From assembly GCF_029867415.1 (NCBI RefSeq), contig NC_081186.1:16624930-16688929 (forward strand): a stretch of 64,000 nt of DNA, read 5' to 3'. The translations under genes and the position numbers were made by a program. Source of the DNA: Vicia villosa. Taxonomy: Eukaryota; Streptophyta; Magnoliopsida; Fabales; Fabaceae. Each line of letters starts with the position of its first letter. The stretch's first letter is position 1. The notes below the pieces were generated by a model, which ran no database searches, was not told where the DNA came from, and was given only the letters and a program-made list of their open reading frames with translations. Of the stretch, positions 1 through 13,534 are shown one piece after another.

Positions 1-1587
1 ATTCAACGACGGCAAACAACAAGAACGAGGTAGCAAAGAATTAGAAGCTTATCAATTGGAGATTTATCGATGACGATGAAAAGGAATCCTGAGATTCTTC
101 AAAATCCGGTGTGCTTTGATTTCGACTCTTCCTCTTCTTTTCTACGAATTTCTGTACGCAGTGAGGTTATTACGTTATCGGCGATGAATCGTAGGTTGAT
201 GCGAAGATGAGGATTGAGGAGAGATTGGTGGAATTCGGTATTCGTCGCGTTTGATGAAGGAGGATTTCTGGATTCTGTTGTTGCAATGATGAAGATGACG
301 ATGAACGTTATTGCAACGTGACGACGATGCGAAGTTGCAGAGTCGTTGAGAACGTTGAAGCTGTGAATTGATGATGATGACGATGCCGAAGCGTTTCAGA
401 AATCTGTTGAAGATGATGAAGATTTGAAGAACGTTCTGAGTTCTTTTTCAGAATCAAGATGAAGAAGCAGTCGAAGGTTTCTCGTATCAAAGTGAAGAAT
501 TGAAGAGCGATGAAGGTTTTGGAGATTGAATCGTTCAGAGAGTGATTGTAGAATTTTCTTGAGAATCCTCGATGAAGATGAAGAGAGTTTGATTTTGAAG
601 ATCGAAGGTTCGAGAGATTTTTCTGTTTTTTTCTTGCAGGATTTGAGATGATGATGTTATGTGGATGAAGATCGTGGAGAAGGTTTGAACCTTGATGGAG
701 ATTATGGAGTTTTTTCTGTGTAGTTAGCCATTCGATTGAAGAGAGGGAGGGTGGAGCTTGAAGATGAGAGGTTTGAATGATCCAGAGCCAAGTTTTGTTA
801 CAGATCCGGTTAGCGTTTTTCTTTTTGATCTTTTGTTATCAATTTTCCAGTTCTTGTGATATGTGTTGAACCGGTTTATTCTTTTTCTGTGTTATATTCT
901 GGAACTGGTTGTTATCAGTGAATGCAGGGGCTGCGTTTTGCCGGCTCGGTTTATTTGGATGCAGTGGAAGTTCTCGTTGGCTGCAAGTTAGCCGAACCGA
1001 TGCCGTCTTTTGGTCTTGAAGCGCAGGATTCCTTCTCAAAAGTGTGGATGCCAATCTTAGCTATGGATGCAACACTTGTTATGGCAACTTGAAGATTAGA
1101 AAACTTAGATTATCGTTTTTCTTTTGTCCATGATGTACAGCTCTTTGGTTAAGCCTCCTTTTTTGTTGTAATTTTTTCTTGTAATGGGCTGGACTCTTGT
1201 AATGAATGGATTTTTGGACTCTGAAATTTTGAGTAATGTATAATCTCTTGAATAAAATCAACGCGCAAGCTCTTTGTCTCAATTTGATTACTTTTTCGAA
1301 CATTCCACTTCAAAGTTTAATGAATGAATTTCAACCAACTTACACCTCCAATGAACCTCTAAATCAATTCAATTTTCGATGTCTTGATTTATCAATTCAA
1401 TAGCAATGCCTTGAACAATCTTTGAAGACAAATTTGACTTGAAGCATAAAAGCAAACTCAACACACAATCCAATCAAACACTCTGACGATAAACTCTTTA
1501 TTATTTTCTTTGATTTTTAAGCGACGAAATAAACGCCATCCATAACTTATAACTCAAAGAAAGAGGGCAAATTTTGGGGTGCAACAC
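1..1587 (-). mobile_element. Partial Ogre-like LTR (U3 end), continues off left edge
   Basis: Read on the minus strand this begins TGTTGCACCCCAAAATTTGC at 1587, the same start as the LTR of the element at 4466-37566, and the first ~95 bp align well with that LTR; further in the two diverge. The outer flank after 1587 (CGAGA) is not a polypurine tract, so this is the outer end of a 5' LTR or of a solo LTR, with the rest to the left of the window. Short open frames here are not convincing genes. A stretch around 921-955 resembles 54311-54345 in the right-hand element's LTR, so the LTR families share U3 pieces. Confidence 0.75.
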
Positions 1588-4465
1588 GAGACTCTAATAA
1601 AGATAACTCCTTTTCAATCGAACCCCCAAACTACGAGACTCTAATTTCTCTCATCTCTTGATGAAGACACGTAGACACACGGTTGCGAAACCAGGGCGAG
1701 TCACCTAATAACAAACCACGACCAAATCCCTTCACCTAGAGTGATCGGATTTCAAACAAAGAATAATTCATTGTCGACCAAGTCAAATTTCTTCGCCTCG
1801 AACGAATTAATTCTGATAAAGATCAAGATTCTTTATCAAGACTCAATCAATTCAATTTTTGGCTTACCCTTTAGTCTTAGGGATTTTGTGCACTTTGTGT
1901 TTTACTTCTTTTATTTTTCACTTTTATTATTATAATTTATTCATTTTCTATATCTATTATTTTATATTATCATATTATTATACCTGTTGGTAGGATTAAT
2001 ATTTATTTCTTTTATAATTGATGGGAATAATAAATGATTGTTGTAAACCTAAGTGTTGGAATTGTCACTCGGCCAAGGGAGACTTGAATCTCCTACGAGT
2101 TTTAGTGACAATTCCACTCAGAGTGGATTGAATTCCAGGAAACATCTTAGACGGGGCTAGACTTTTTCGAAGGTAGGACCTTGAATCCAACTGATCTCTC
2201 TAGGGAACCTACCCCTAAAATTTGAACCTCATGGACAAAAGATCCTTTCTAATGTCCAAAGAAACAAAAAGTTTCGAAGGGTACGAAAAGGCCCCATGAG
2301 ACCCTTAGAATTAAACCACCTTTGGGAAGGGTAGAAAATTCGTAGGACGAACTTATGAACCTACGTACTAAGGAAACTTTTATCATAGGAAGCCTTCCCG
2401 AGAGGGGCATTACCTTGTAAACCTAAGTCTACGTAGGGTTTCCTCCTACGAGTATCATCCCATGAACTCGTAAGGTGTTTTTCGCTTAACCTGGATCCCT
2501 AGCCTGTAGGGATTCCCCTTTAATCTGACATTGTCTATAAGACCTCTCAGATGTTGGTTTTTGTGGACTCCCCTCTATCCCCGAACGTGCAACATGTGGC
2601 CTCATGATGGCCACGTGATGAGGAGACTCTTGATGGATCCCTGGGCGCTCGCATACCGCGTATCCTCAGACAATATGCAATCCAAGACATCCATTTATTA
2701 GACTTTGAATCTACGCCCTCTGATATTTATTTTGAGGATCATTAGATCTGAAGCAAACGGTCTATGGGATCTGGTGACCGTATTGAACGGTCACCACATA
2801 TTCTTTTCCACGTTTTCCCTAGCCTGTAGGGATCTCCCTAAGTCTGTCGTCATCCCTAGCATATAGGTATTCCCTTTCATCCGTCATTTAGATAGGTTGT
2901 GTTCTTCATATGGAACCTTTCTACGAATGACATCCTCGCTTATGCACGTCGCATGGCCTCCCGACGACCATGGGATTTGGTGACTGTTGAATGGTTACCA
3001 TATGTTCTTTTCCATGCATTCCCTAGCCTGTAGGGATTTCCTTTGCTCGTTACAATCCTTAGCCTGTAGGGATTCCTTTTTGTCCGTCTTTGTAACTTTC
3101 ATAAGATCTTGTTCTTCTCACGAAGGACATCTTCGTTAATGCACGTCGCATGGCCTCCAGATGGCCATGGGATCTGGTGACTGTCTTGAACGGTCACCAT
3201 ATACTCTCTCCCACGCGCCCCCTAACTTGTAGGGTTTGGACTTACATCTATACATCATTCATCCCTAGCCTGTAGGGATATCCTTTATTCATTACAATCC
3301 CTAGCCTGTAAGGATTCCCTTTATACGTCTTTGTAACTTTTGTAAGATCTTGTTCTTCCTGCGAAGGACATCTTCGTTAATGCACGTCGCACGGCCTCTA
3401 GATAGCCATGGGATCCGGTGACTATTGAACGGTTACAATGTGCTCTCTTATAGGAATTCCCTAGTCTATAAGGATTTATATTGGTATGTCATAATTTTAG
3501 CTTGTAGGGATTCCATTGGGTCTAATGTTATCTCTAAACCCGTATAGGTTTTCCTTAGGGTTATATTTATCCTACGTCTGCATTGAATTACATATAAGGA
3601 GGTCTAACATACCAAAAAAAAGAGCCTTTTGCATACTCATGCATTTTCATTATCATTCATATATTTGCATATCAACTTCATATCAATTTCCACCGTCGCC
3701 CTTATCCATTGCCAACTATGCTAACTCATTTCCTGACGCTCAAGAACGAATTCAAAGCAAGATCCAAGAAAGTCTTAAACTATGGAGAGTGGAGATTAAT
3801 CATCAGAAATTCAAATAGCTTGGTCCTACAAGTCGTATTGGAGAAAGAATGTATCCCTTCACTATGAAATCCACGCGCCTACGCCATGCCTCAAGTTTAA
3901 CTATCATTGGTGATTCCCCATATTAAAATCAATTGCCCTGTCAACAAAATTGGTATGCCCAAGGAGAGTCAAAGATCACCCTTTACTTCTATTAGTCAAA
4001 GAACTAAGAAGTAAAACAAAGTCATTGGATTAGCAAAGGAGATTGTCCATAGGATCAATAAGTTTTATCATTCCAAATTGTGATTTCCATGATCGCTAAG
4101 TGTTATTTGGTATAAATGTTGTACCTTTCGATTAATAATTCTAATAAAATAATCATGCACATTTTGAATGAAATCCATTCGTTTCACTCTTTCATATCTG
4201 TGAATATCAATACTCTTCCATTTCAATTATCAACTTTCCATTCCACTTTTAACAAACTTCGAGGGAGAATGACGAATTAAAATAACTAAAATTTGGTTGA
4301 CGTATGCTTTCAATATTAAAACCTTAGCTGACGATGTAAGGCATTGTTTCAATTCCTAAACACTTGGAGAAATAAGGAGTTAATCTGTAGTCAACCCCCA
4401 CGAGCCAGGAGTTGGAGTTTGTTTCAATTTTCAAAAAAAAAACCTTAATCTTAACCAGGGGCAGC
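1588..4465 (+). mobile_element. Repeat-rich internal DNA, left half of a split plus-strand Tat/Ogre-type element (inferred)
   Basis: No coding region is recognisable. It is AT-rich to about 2040, then carries degenerate repeats. It stops abruptly at the LTR at 4466, and its presumed continuation resumes at 37567, which leads to a polypurine tract and 3' LTR at 40934. Assignment to the same host element is inferred from position and similar non-coding style, not from a coding domain. Confidence 0.5.
2497..3515 (+). repeat. Degenerate tandem repeat with CCCTAGCCTGTAGGGA motif
   Basis: About ten copies of CCCTAGCCTGTAGGGAT-like 16-mers lie here (near 2499, 2820, 2857, 3023, 3059, 3221, 3262, 3300, 3460, 3497). 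Each can form a short CCCTA/TAGGG stem. They sit in a larger degenerate unit of about 200-240 bp marked by GCACGTCGCATGGCC near 2944, 3142 and 3381. Tandem repeats in the non-coding internal part are common in Tat/Ogre elements. Confidence 0.75.
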
Positions 4466-4594
4466 TGTCGCTACCGCGAAAATTAACAGAGTCGCCACTA
4501 ACATATTTATCCTGAAAAGGAAGGGAATGCCAGCAAACCACAAAAACAAAACAACGGTCTCACGACCAGAGAAAAAGGGTAAGGGAGTCGGTTA

Positions 4595-4641
4595 CGCGAG
4601 GGGAAGGTATTAGCACCCCTCGCGCCCATCGTACTCGATGG
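4595..4641 (-). other. Conserved U5 double hairpin (element 1, 3' LTR)
   Basis: Sense (minus) order: stem CCATCG/CGATGG closing an AGTA loop, then stem CGCGAGGGG/CCCCTCGCG closing the loop TGCTAATACCTT. It lies about 130 nt from the LTR end. The same two-hairpin arrangement with different stem sequences but the same loops is found at 42328-42376 in another LTR family. Confidence 0.8.
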
Positions 4642-7600
4642 TATCCACGCCTGTGTCTAAATCTATGGGTGTGTAACAAATCTACGCTAATCTGGACTAA
4701 AATGAATGCAGAATGTAGGGAAAAGAAAGGATTGTGCTCGCACGGGCCCTACCCCGCTGCCTACGTATCTGTTTTGCAGAATCAGAGCTACCATAGCTCG
4801 GCTAACTAATTTTGTTTGTTTTGTGTTTTTTAGGTAAACGAGTTACATTCACACTCCGCTGCTCGACCTTTGGAGACTTATGCTGGGAATGGAGCGGAAA
4901 TAACAAGCTCTTAAGAAAAGAAAATCAAAGAGTGTGGTTTGTGTTTTAAAGAATGCATGAGGAAAACCTAAGCTAAGGGGGAAAGCTTGCTACCTAATGT
5001 TATCATACAAAGGGTACAAGTTTAAGCTAAGCTATCAACCTACGTGGGAAAAGGGGAAGCACACAATAATATCACACAAACGAGCATCCGCTCGTAAAGC
5101 AAACAAAACCAACGGTACTGACCGAATGGTAGAAAAGCGGTCCCGCCATAGCCAAGGGGAGCAGCTCAACCCAAGTCAACCAAGCATTAGACCTCGCGAA
5201 AATGATCGGGCCATAGACAAGAGGGCGGACCCCTCTCAGCAACCAAGCCGTCACGGATCGTAAAGGAAAACGGTGCGTGCGTACACCGAGCATCAACGTC
5301 GAGCGACGCGAGCTATAGGAAAGACGGGGGTCCGATTGCATGAACCATTTACCTGACATACTCGATAACAAGATCTTTTGCACGTTCGGAAGCTAACAAC
5401 GCGAGGCGTGCGCCTACCAAACAGACTCGATGAGACTAGGCGGGGGTTGATTACGAACCCTTGACCGCATGCCTTCCATGAGGACTTAACGGAGTGCCAT
5501 ATAGGACTTATTACACCGTGACTCCCTGCCGCAAAGCACAAATATAAACACACCAACAAAAACAGAGCCTCTTTCGAGGACTTGGCCAGATGCATGTCTA
5601 AGTTTTACTTCTCATGTTATTGGATGATGCGGGAAAGCGATAAAGTGCGAGAGAAATAAAATGAAACGAAATCAATACCAAACGGATGATGATCCGTAAA
5701 CTAAAGCGAAGAGAGCGAGTAAACTAGGATCCCGCGAGCGAGCTAGCAAAAGCAACAGCAAACATGTCAGCACTCCGATTAGAATCCGCATAAGCAATCA
5801 AGAGTCGGCGCGATGAAAGTAAATCACGCGCCAACGTGTGCATCGGGCACAACGAATACCATACACCTGCAAGGGAAACAGAAATCCGGACAAGCAAGTA
5901 TAATGATAAAGGATGCGTGTAGAAACGCGAATCAGAGAGAGGATAAATGTCGTGTCCCGCAAATAAAGCGGAACACGAGAGCGGGCATCGACCAGAGCCT
6001 CCATGTTGCCTTGCATACTAGCACACACGTTAGAGATAACAAAGCACCGCAATCGGAATTGCGTTATTGAATTATAAGCTGAACCGGAAACGGATAACGG
6101 AATAGAAAGTGAAAACATAACAAAAGCAAACAAGAAGAAACGTGGGATAGCATTCAAAAGCAAATCAAATATGTACACTAAAACTACGGAAGCCAACACA
6201 AGTATTTACATGCACAACGGTACACCGAAACGGCGAAACCGGGTAAAAACAGTGAAAACTAAACTCGTCAGAATTAAGCCAAAATTTTATTGCAAGGTTA
6301 AAACATGCTAAAGAAGTCAAATATGCAATTAGAATTTACAAAATCGTCCGGAAGCACGACTTTCGGAACAGGGGCAGTAGCGAAAACGGTAAAAAAAGTT
6401 GGCCGAAACTGAAAATAAACTGTACAAACAGCTCCGAAAATATTATTACGTATGAAAAACATTAATCACATGCTCAAAAACTCTTCCTAAATCAAAAGTT
6501 ATGACCAATTTGGTAAAGCCGACATACCGCGCGTGTAAGCTCAAAACAAGTAGAAATGCACCAAACAAGTGAAACAGAAAAATTTCAGCACCTCTAACAC
6601 ATCTATTAGCACTTAATCAAACCATATAAACACTTGAAATCAACCAACAACCAAACATATCAATTTTCATGTCAAAAGTGCAACAAAAGGACCAATTTTC
6701 ATGAGTTAAAAGGATGGAAACATAGTGCAATGGAGCCATGGAAAATTCTGCATAATAGTGATAATAAAACAGTCCCCAAAACACCTTGAAATCACATTTA
6801 AACATCACACAAAAAACTAGAACTCAAACACACTTTGTTTATATATATTTCTCAAACATTTTTGTGAAGTAAAACTCAAGTACTAGCATGCTTTAATCAC
6901 CACATTTATTCATCATTACCAAACAACCAAAACTTCCAACAATTAGTACCAAACATGTCAAGCATTATTCATCAACCAGCCAATCTAATACTCGATAATC
7001 CGCACGAACATGAATCAGACAAACTTCCAGCACTTCAATCCTTTAAAACACACTATTTTCCAACCAATTTTCATGCTAAAACTTCATCAATTAATAGTCG
7101 AAATTTTCAGCACTTAAGCACTTATGTCAACATGTTTTTTATGCATTTTCAAAGCACCAAGGCAACATCAAAACATCATTGAATTTCCAGCAACAATGCG
7201 TCATCAAAATAGTACCAAAAGTCAATAGATCAACACAAAATTCCAGCATTAATTCACTTGTGTTACCATGCTTTCTTATGCACTTTAAGATTCCAAATCA
7301 ACATTCAAACTCACATAAAATTTCCAGCACCTTATATTAGTTCAAATTAGCAACAAGAGGCAACAATGTCCTTATCGATTAACAACAAGCAATGTGAACA
7401 AACACCACCACATATATCATCAACCTTATGTCCAATTTGTGCATCAATTATCATGTCTATGCCAGTCTATAATTTCAAGAATCATCACTACTTATCAATA
7501 TTTATCTCACAAAACTTCTCTCTTCAAGAATCAATGATTATCTATAAAACTCAAATTCAAGAATAGAGGCATTAAAGACAAACACCAGTAATCTCCAAAT

Positions 7601-8532
7601 TCTAACTCTCAATGCACATCTATGATCATGATTATTTGGTTCACAATGCAACTAATCAATACAACAAGTAGCATCCATATCTCCTTCAAGAACTTTGAGC
7701 AATTAGTCACAAACCTGATTATTCACTCATGTTACTACATTCATGTTCAAAAAAGTCAGCACAAATAGTATCTCCATTTTGCAAGGATTAGTACACTTAA
7801 CCATGCCGCTTAATAATGCTCATGAGCAACAGTATATGAACTAAGCATTATATGCCTCGCCTATTACCACTAAGCTTCATGAATAAATCAGCAACAAAAC
7901 ACATTTAATCAACGCCGCAATTAGCTCTTAACTTCAACCATTAGACAACAAACACGAACAACACAATTTCCACGATGATTCATTCAATTAACATCGAAAC
8001 AAAACCTCCAATAAAATTCAGCATCATCATCCATCCATAAGTAAACAAAACAACGGCATCATCATCAAATCAATTCAAGTATTTCAATCAAGACACAAGA
8101 ACAACACCAACTCAATTTCCATACAACACAATCAAGTAATTCAAGATTCAATTGTAATCAAGATTTAACGAATTACCGAAACGTGAATGAAGAGAAGGTT
8201 GGGGAAAGCAATCGCGGATGTCTTCGCGTGAGAGGGAAAGGAACCGCGTTGGAGGACGATCGCCGGAGGGAGGAGCCGCGGTCACGGTGTGGAGCGGAGG
8301 TCGCCGGAGGTGACGTGGCAGCGGTGATTGGCGGACCAGAATGGAGATCGGAGGAGATAATGATGAGTTTTGGTCATGTGGTCTTCATCATCTTCATCAT
8401 GTTCTTGAGAATTGTTGAAGTTTTTTTTGTGTATTTGTGGTTTTGATTCCAAGAATTTGAGAGAGAATTGAGAGAAAAGTTTATGAGATATTGGGTGAAT
8501 TGAAAATTATGAGAGAAAAGGAGGGAAAATGA

Positions 8533-8540
8533 CTTATATA
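8533..8540 (-). promoter_or_regulatory. TATA box of element 1, 3' LTR
   Basis: TATATAAG on the minus strand, about 910 bp into the LTR and followed by a pyrimidine-rich stretch. The identical site in the other LTR is at 36648-36655. Confidence 0.65.
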
Positions 8541-9451
8541 GTGTGAATGATGAAATGTCAAAAATGTCCCCGACGTATCTCTTTTTTACTCGTTTACGGG
8601 AAAATATGACTCGGTGCGAAATTTGGAAATAAAACGAATGTCACTGCGAAGATGACCAAATTTGTGACTCGTAGCCGCGAGAATCGTCTCAAACCGACAA
8701 ACGGTGAGGAAATTATGCGCGTTTGAATGACGAGAAAAATTGGTTCATCTGGTGCGACTATGCAGAATTTTGCGAGTACCGCTCAAAGAACGTGATAAAA
8801 CTCAAACTTCGGCTCGAAATCTGACTTAGCATGTGTGACGAAGAATCGAAGATAACGAAATTTCCGAGAAAATGCCGCCGGAATGGACTCCATACGATAA
8901 AAATCGAAGAAGTTATGGATTTTTGAACTCGGCGCGACATACCCGAAAACACACTTTTCACCGAAAGATTACAATGTTCTTCAAAATGCTGGGAGTTTTC
9001 AATGCATAATTGGTCTTCGGTCCGAACATATGAAATCTTGGTAATGATGACACGGAGCTCCAGTTAAATTTTCAAGCGAATCCGACAAGCGGGTTAGGAG
9101 ATATGAATTTTCCGAGGCACGAAACCCTACATTCAGCACTGTTTTTCACTACGAAACCTCAAGTAATTTGCAAATTTGACGACCTTCCTCAAAGAATTGG
9201 CTTCCGAGCCGAACACGAAAGTTGTAGATATCGTCGAAACAGTGGAGACATCGCGGGAACTTAACTCATATTACCTTCCAAATAGTATTTGTGAATTTTC
9301 TCGTACTTACACTGTTTAAACCATTTTTCACACCGTATCTTCTTAAACCCATGAAAACTCTTTATTATTTTTCTTCAATTTTTGAATGACGAAATAAACG
9401 TCATTATTAACTTATAGCTCAAATAAAGAGGGCAAATTTTGGGGTGCAACA

Positions 9452-9463
9452 GCTGCCCCTATT
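9452..9463 (-). other. Polypurine tract of element 1
   Basis: AATAGGGGCAGC on the minus strand directly abuts the 3' LTR start (TGTTGCACC). The same tract precedes the 3' LTRs at 40934 and, in minus sense, 54990. It fixes the orientation of the element. Confidence 0.85.
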
Positions 9464-10876
9464 CAAACTTCTTGAACCTGACGAGCGAGAAACGAAAGTT
9501 TCGAACCGTTGAGGTGGAAGGAGATTGAATACCAGAATGAACTCGAAAATTTGCACTCTTGATCAATAGAAGATTCCGTCTTGTGATAAGAAGGAATGTA
9601 CCACCCCGCAAGCAGGGAGAAAAAACTTCAATTGATTCGGATAATAAATATGCTCCAACTTGTGAAAAAGGAGGAACGGGCACCCACAGGCAGGGGAAAC
9701 ACTTCAAATGATTTGGGCATCAAGAGAAGGAACATCTCGACTGATCTGAATATCAGACGTAGCAGATGTCTCCGAACTTGCATCGGGATAGATGTCTTAA
9801 GTCGATCTGGGAATCGAAGGAGATACACCGGTTGATCTGGACATCAACGGGTAAAAGTATCTCTGATCTGGGAATCTGGGTAGACATCTCTTCTGATGCA
9901 ATTAAATCATCAGGTAGATATTCCTACTAATCTGGGAATTAGTGGCTAGCTCCTTCGTAAGACCACGGGGATCCGGAGGCGGTTCCTTCAACTGAACGGG
10001 AAATCAGGATAGGAACAATATCTCTTCCGAACTGTGTACGCCGGGGATAGAATGCCTTTAAACTGATCTGGGCATGATGCCAGAAAATAAGTAGGACAAT
10101 CTTCATCTGAAAGACAAAGTCGATCAGGCAGACATCTCCATCTGATCTAATGATATCAGTGGCTTGCTCCTTCGTAAGACCTTGGAAGATCCGGAGGCGG
10201 TTCCTTCAACTAATCTGAAACTGGATATTAGGATAGGAACAGATATCTCTTCCGAACTGTGTACGCCGGGTAAAGAAAACGTCTTCAACTGATGGTTAGA
10301 CATCAGGACTGGGCAGGCGAGTTTCTTCTTCTGAACGAACTAAATCGTCAGGGAGTAGATATTTCCAACTGATCTGATGTATCAGAGGGCTTGCTCCTTC
10401 GGAAGATCTATAGAGATCCGGAGGCGGTTCCTTCAAAACTGAACTGAAATATCAGGATAGGAACAAATATCTTCCACCGATCTGGGGGCATCGGGAATAG
10501 GAATGTCTTTGAACTGATCTGAGCTATGCCAGAAAATAAGTAGAACAATCCTCTTCTGATTCAAAACATCAGGATAAGCGCCTGTAATGACTAGGCGAAT
10601 ATTGCTCTCTAGGGAGCATTTGAATCTGGATAACTTTCCTGCAGAAAGAAACAAATATGATATGATTTATGCATGATGGTGTATGAATGTGTATGGAATA
10701 ACATTTCCGAGGAGGAATATGCTACACGCTTTTGAGAATGCTATACAAATGATGCATGATTCGAACGTTGCTTAGGGAGGCAACAGATGAACACTGAATT
10801 GCTGAAAAAGTCTTGGAGAGAGTATGGAACTCTGCGGGGAGGACAAGATGAGTGACCAGGAGTCACAAACTGCGAG
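9464..10876 (-). repeat. Non-coding 3' region of element 1 with ~219-bp degenerate tandem repeat
   Basis: Three units start near 9951, 10168 and 10389. Each carries GATCCGGAGGCGGTTCCTTC followed by GGATAGGAAC; the first and third also share GCCAGAAAATAAGTAG. Shorter CTGATCTGGG-type motifs extend on both sides. No coding sequence is recognisable. Confidence 0.7.
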
Positions 10877-12423
10877 CTGGCTGTCATACCCTAATTTTTG
10901 ACCCCCCTGAGATGACATATCTTCAGGATTTTTCATCAGGTCAAGACAAGTACCCAGAGCAGTCATTTCTCCATCTGGTACCTAATCGAGGATGCTCAAA
11001 GACAAGAAAGCTCAGGCAAAGGATCAATCAATACAAAGACTAGTCTCTAATACAATCATGGGGCTCAAAAACTTCACTTTTCTCATCTATGATTGATTAG
11101 ACATCCAGTCATATGAGTACAGATCTACTCAGGTCACCAGACTAGGGTTTTGAGCCTATCAAGGACTGAAATCAGGGATCACATTTGGGAAACCCTAAAA
11201 AACCTCAGAGGATCATTCAAAGACATCAATCATCTTCAAATAACTCATATTACAAGATCTACTGGACATCACACTTCAATTCAAAGTCTACAGTCATTAT
11301 TTTCACATGGTCGACAAATTAGGGTTTTGACCTAATTCACCAAGATAGTTGACTTCTGATCAGGGCATGAATCCAAAACTCAAGACATGATTCAAGGATC
11401 TCTACTACCTCCATATAATCCATTTATATCATCCATTTGGGGAGAAGATCTTATTTCTACACAAAAGCCCAAAAATTCACTTTGGGCAGGAAAAAGTCAA
11501 CTGTGAAGGATCATCATTGACTTTTAAGGTTTTTGGTCAAAAAATGACTTTCAAAGATCAATATCATCAATATATGGATGTCAAAGTCATTTGGCCAAAG
11601 AAATTCAAAGAAATTCATCAAGGAGCGAAAAGTCGGGAATTAGGGTTTTTGAGGGCATGGTGAGATCTCAAAATTTCACCTACACAACTCAAAAAACTTC
11701 CAACATGAAAGTTGTAGATCTTGCCAAATAAAACAACATCTTACAAGGGAACTTTTTTCAAAAGATCAACCATTTATGAAGTTTTGGAAATTTTGAAGTT
11801 TAGGTCATAAACACTTAGAAATTTTTCTAAGTGTTTTAACCTAGTTTTCTTCCAACTTTGGCCTCATTTTTCACAAATTTCCCAAAGGATTCTGAAGAAG
11901 ACATAAACTAATGATTTAAAGTAGATGTTTAGGGCTTTCCAAATTGTGTTCAACCTTCTCAAAATTCAATTTGAGCTAAGAGTTATGCTTGTTCAAAGTT
12001 GGCCTCATGAAGTGAAATTATAGGTCATGCATCATTTTGGAACTTTGAAGTTTTGTGCACATGACCTCAAATACAGATGCTACATGACCCATAATACATC
12101 TGCAAACATGCCATGCATTCATTTTCACCATGCCATGATAATTGAAGAAGATTCCTAAAACAAGAACATGTGATTATGTAATGATTACATTTGAGAATTT
12201 ATGGCAAATTGATGAATCACCCAAGGAATCTTCTCACCAACCAATTAGAGCTCACTTTGTATCTGAAATGTTCCCTAAGATCAGATAGAATCAAAGGATA
12301 GGGAGCTGGCTCGAAAATGCAATGATCACACTTGGATATTCTTTGAAATTTCTTCATGGCTAAGAAACCAAATTCACTTCACTAAGCAAGCTCACTCTCT
12401 CAATCAGTACTGAATCATTTGCC

Positions 12424-12432
12424 TATAAATAG
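12424..12432 (+). promoter_or_regulatory. TATA box of the solo LTR
   Basis: TATAAATAG within CCTATAAATAGGAGAGC, about 1.54 kb into the LTR, in a position suited to a U3/R boundary some 30 bp downstream. Confidence 0.65.
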
Positions 12433-13380
12433 GAGAGCATACCTCAGTAGAAAAACACACCAAAGCAACCATATTACTTGCTTTCTCTTTCTCTTCTCTT
12501 GTTCATTGTTTTTCAAAGTTCTTTGGCAAGAAGAATCGATTTCTTCAAACCAGAGCTTATCTTTGGGAAGTGAGCATTCTAACATCTCAAGGGAGGTCAT
12601 TTGAGGTGATCCAAGCACCTGGATCACTTCTGTAGGTGGAGGAACACCATTGTTGCTCTCACTTTGGAGCATCTGCAGTTGGAGGTCCATGGAGTGATTC
12701 AGAAGGTTTCAAGGCAAACCAATCATCCAGACACACTCCTCAGGTCATAGTGAAGCTAACCAGATGGCTGCAGCTCATCTGTAACTCGAGAATCAACACC
12801 CTCCATGTTCACTTGAAGCTGAAATCGAGGGAGGTCCATAGAACAATTCAGGAGGTTTGAGGTCATTACAAGCATTCAGTTAGCATCACTGAGCCACAAG
12901 GAAGCTTTTGGGATCGTTCATACAAGCCCAGTTGCTCTCTATCATCCTCACGATCTCCATTTTCAGAGGTAAGTTTCTGAACTCTCTCTCTTTAATTTAA
13001 GTACTCTTTGTGAAATAGCTCGATTCTATCTTGTTCAGCATCATCAGAGGATTGAAAACCCTCTATCATCATCCATTTATCTTTCAGTATAGTCATTTAA
13101 TTTAATTTTGAAATTTTAGGGTTCTTCACGATTTCTGGTAAATTAATTAGATGTAGTTAATGATAGTTCATGTTAGTTACATATTTAGAATCGTGAGTGA
13201 ATTTAGAGCAAGTTTCATGTTTACATCGTTGCAAATGGTTGAGAAACGAGTAAGTTCAGAATTTCAAAAATGGAGAGCTTGAGGTTGAAGATGAAGATGG
13301 TGGTGGCGCGCAAATTTGAATTCTCAGGGGAGAGTTTATTTTATTTTGAATGGTGTGCGTTTTATTAACGACTGAATAAC

Positions 13381-13462
13381 TTGCCCTAGTGGCCACACAT
13401 GCGCTCTTAGTCTCCTCATGCCAAAGGTCTGGGGTTCGAATCCCCCTCGCCCCAGACTTTTT
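13381..13462 (+). other. tRNA-like block 1 in solo LTR (A box, B box, T-run)
   Basis: TTGCCCTAGTGG (13381-13392) fits the Pol III A box. GGTTCGAATCC (13433-13443) is a perfect B box. A run of five T at 13458-13462 could terminate Pol III. A canonical cloverleaf with a clear anticodon arm is not evident, so this is not called a functional tRNA gene. On the opposite strand it gives the GIRTPDL peptide seen in many spurious plant proteins. Confidence 0.6.
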
Positions 13463-13534
13463 GGTTCTTTTATTTTTCAAAGATTTACAACTTGTTTTGA
13501 AACATAACCAAATGAAGGCAAGTCACTAACACTG

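Larger units (their letters stand above)
4466..9451 (-). repeat. 3' LTR of Ogre-type element 1
   Basis: Ends are TG...CA. It matches 32579-37566 across its full length with few substitutions and a 2-bp indel near the start (TACCGCG versus TACCCCGCG). In the sense direction U3 is about 0.9 kb up to a TATA box at 8533-8540, leaving about 4 kb of R/U5. Small open frames occur identically in both LTR copies because the LTRs are nearly identical; none resembles a known protein. Confidence 0.93.

Noticed and set aside
5072..6199. Open frames of 85-133 codons repeated at 33187-34314
   Set aside because: They occur in both LTRs of element 1 only because the LTRs are near-identical; overlapping frames on both strands, no domains, no plausible codon pattern.
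4466..9451. Reading the left LTR of element 1 as the 3' LTR of a plus-strand element because AGGGGCAGC precedes it
   Set aside because: The PBS at 32559 and the polypurine tract at 9452 both give minus orientation; the GGGGCAG before 4466 is flanking target sequence partly repeated after 37566.
13256..13480. 74-aa frame containing GARGIRTPDLW
   Set aside because: This peptide is the antisense translation of a tRNA-like B-box region and is a known source of spurious plant protein predictions.
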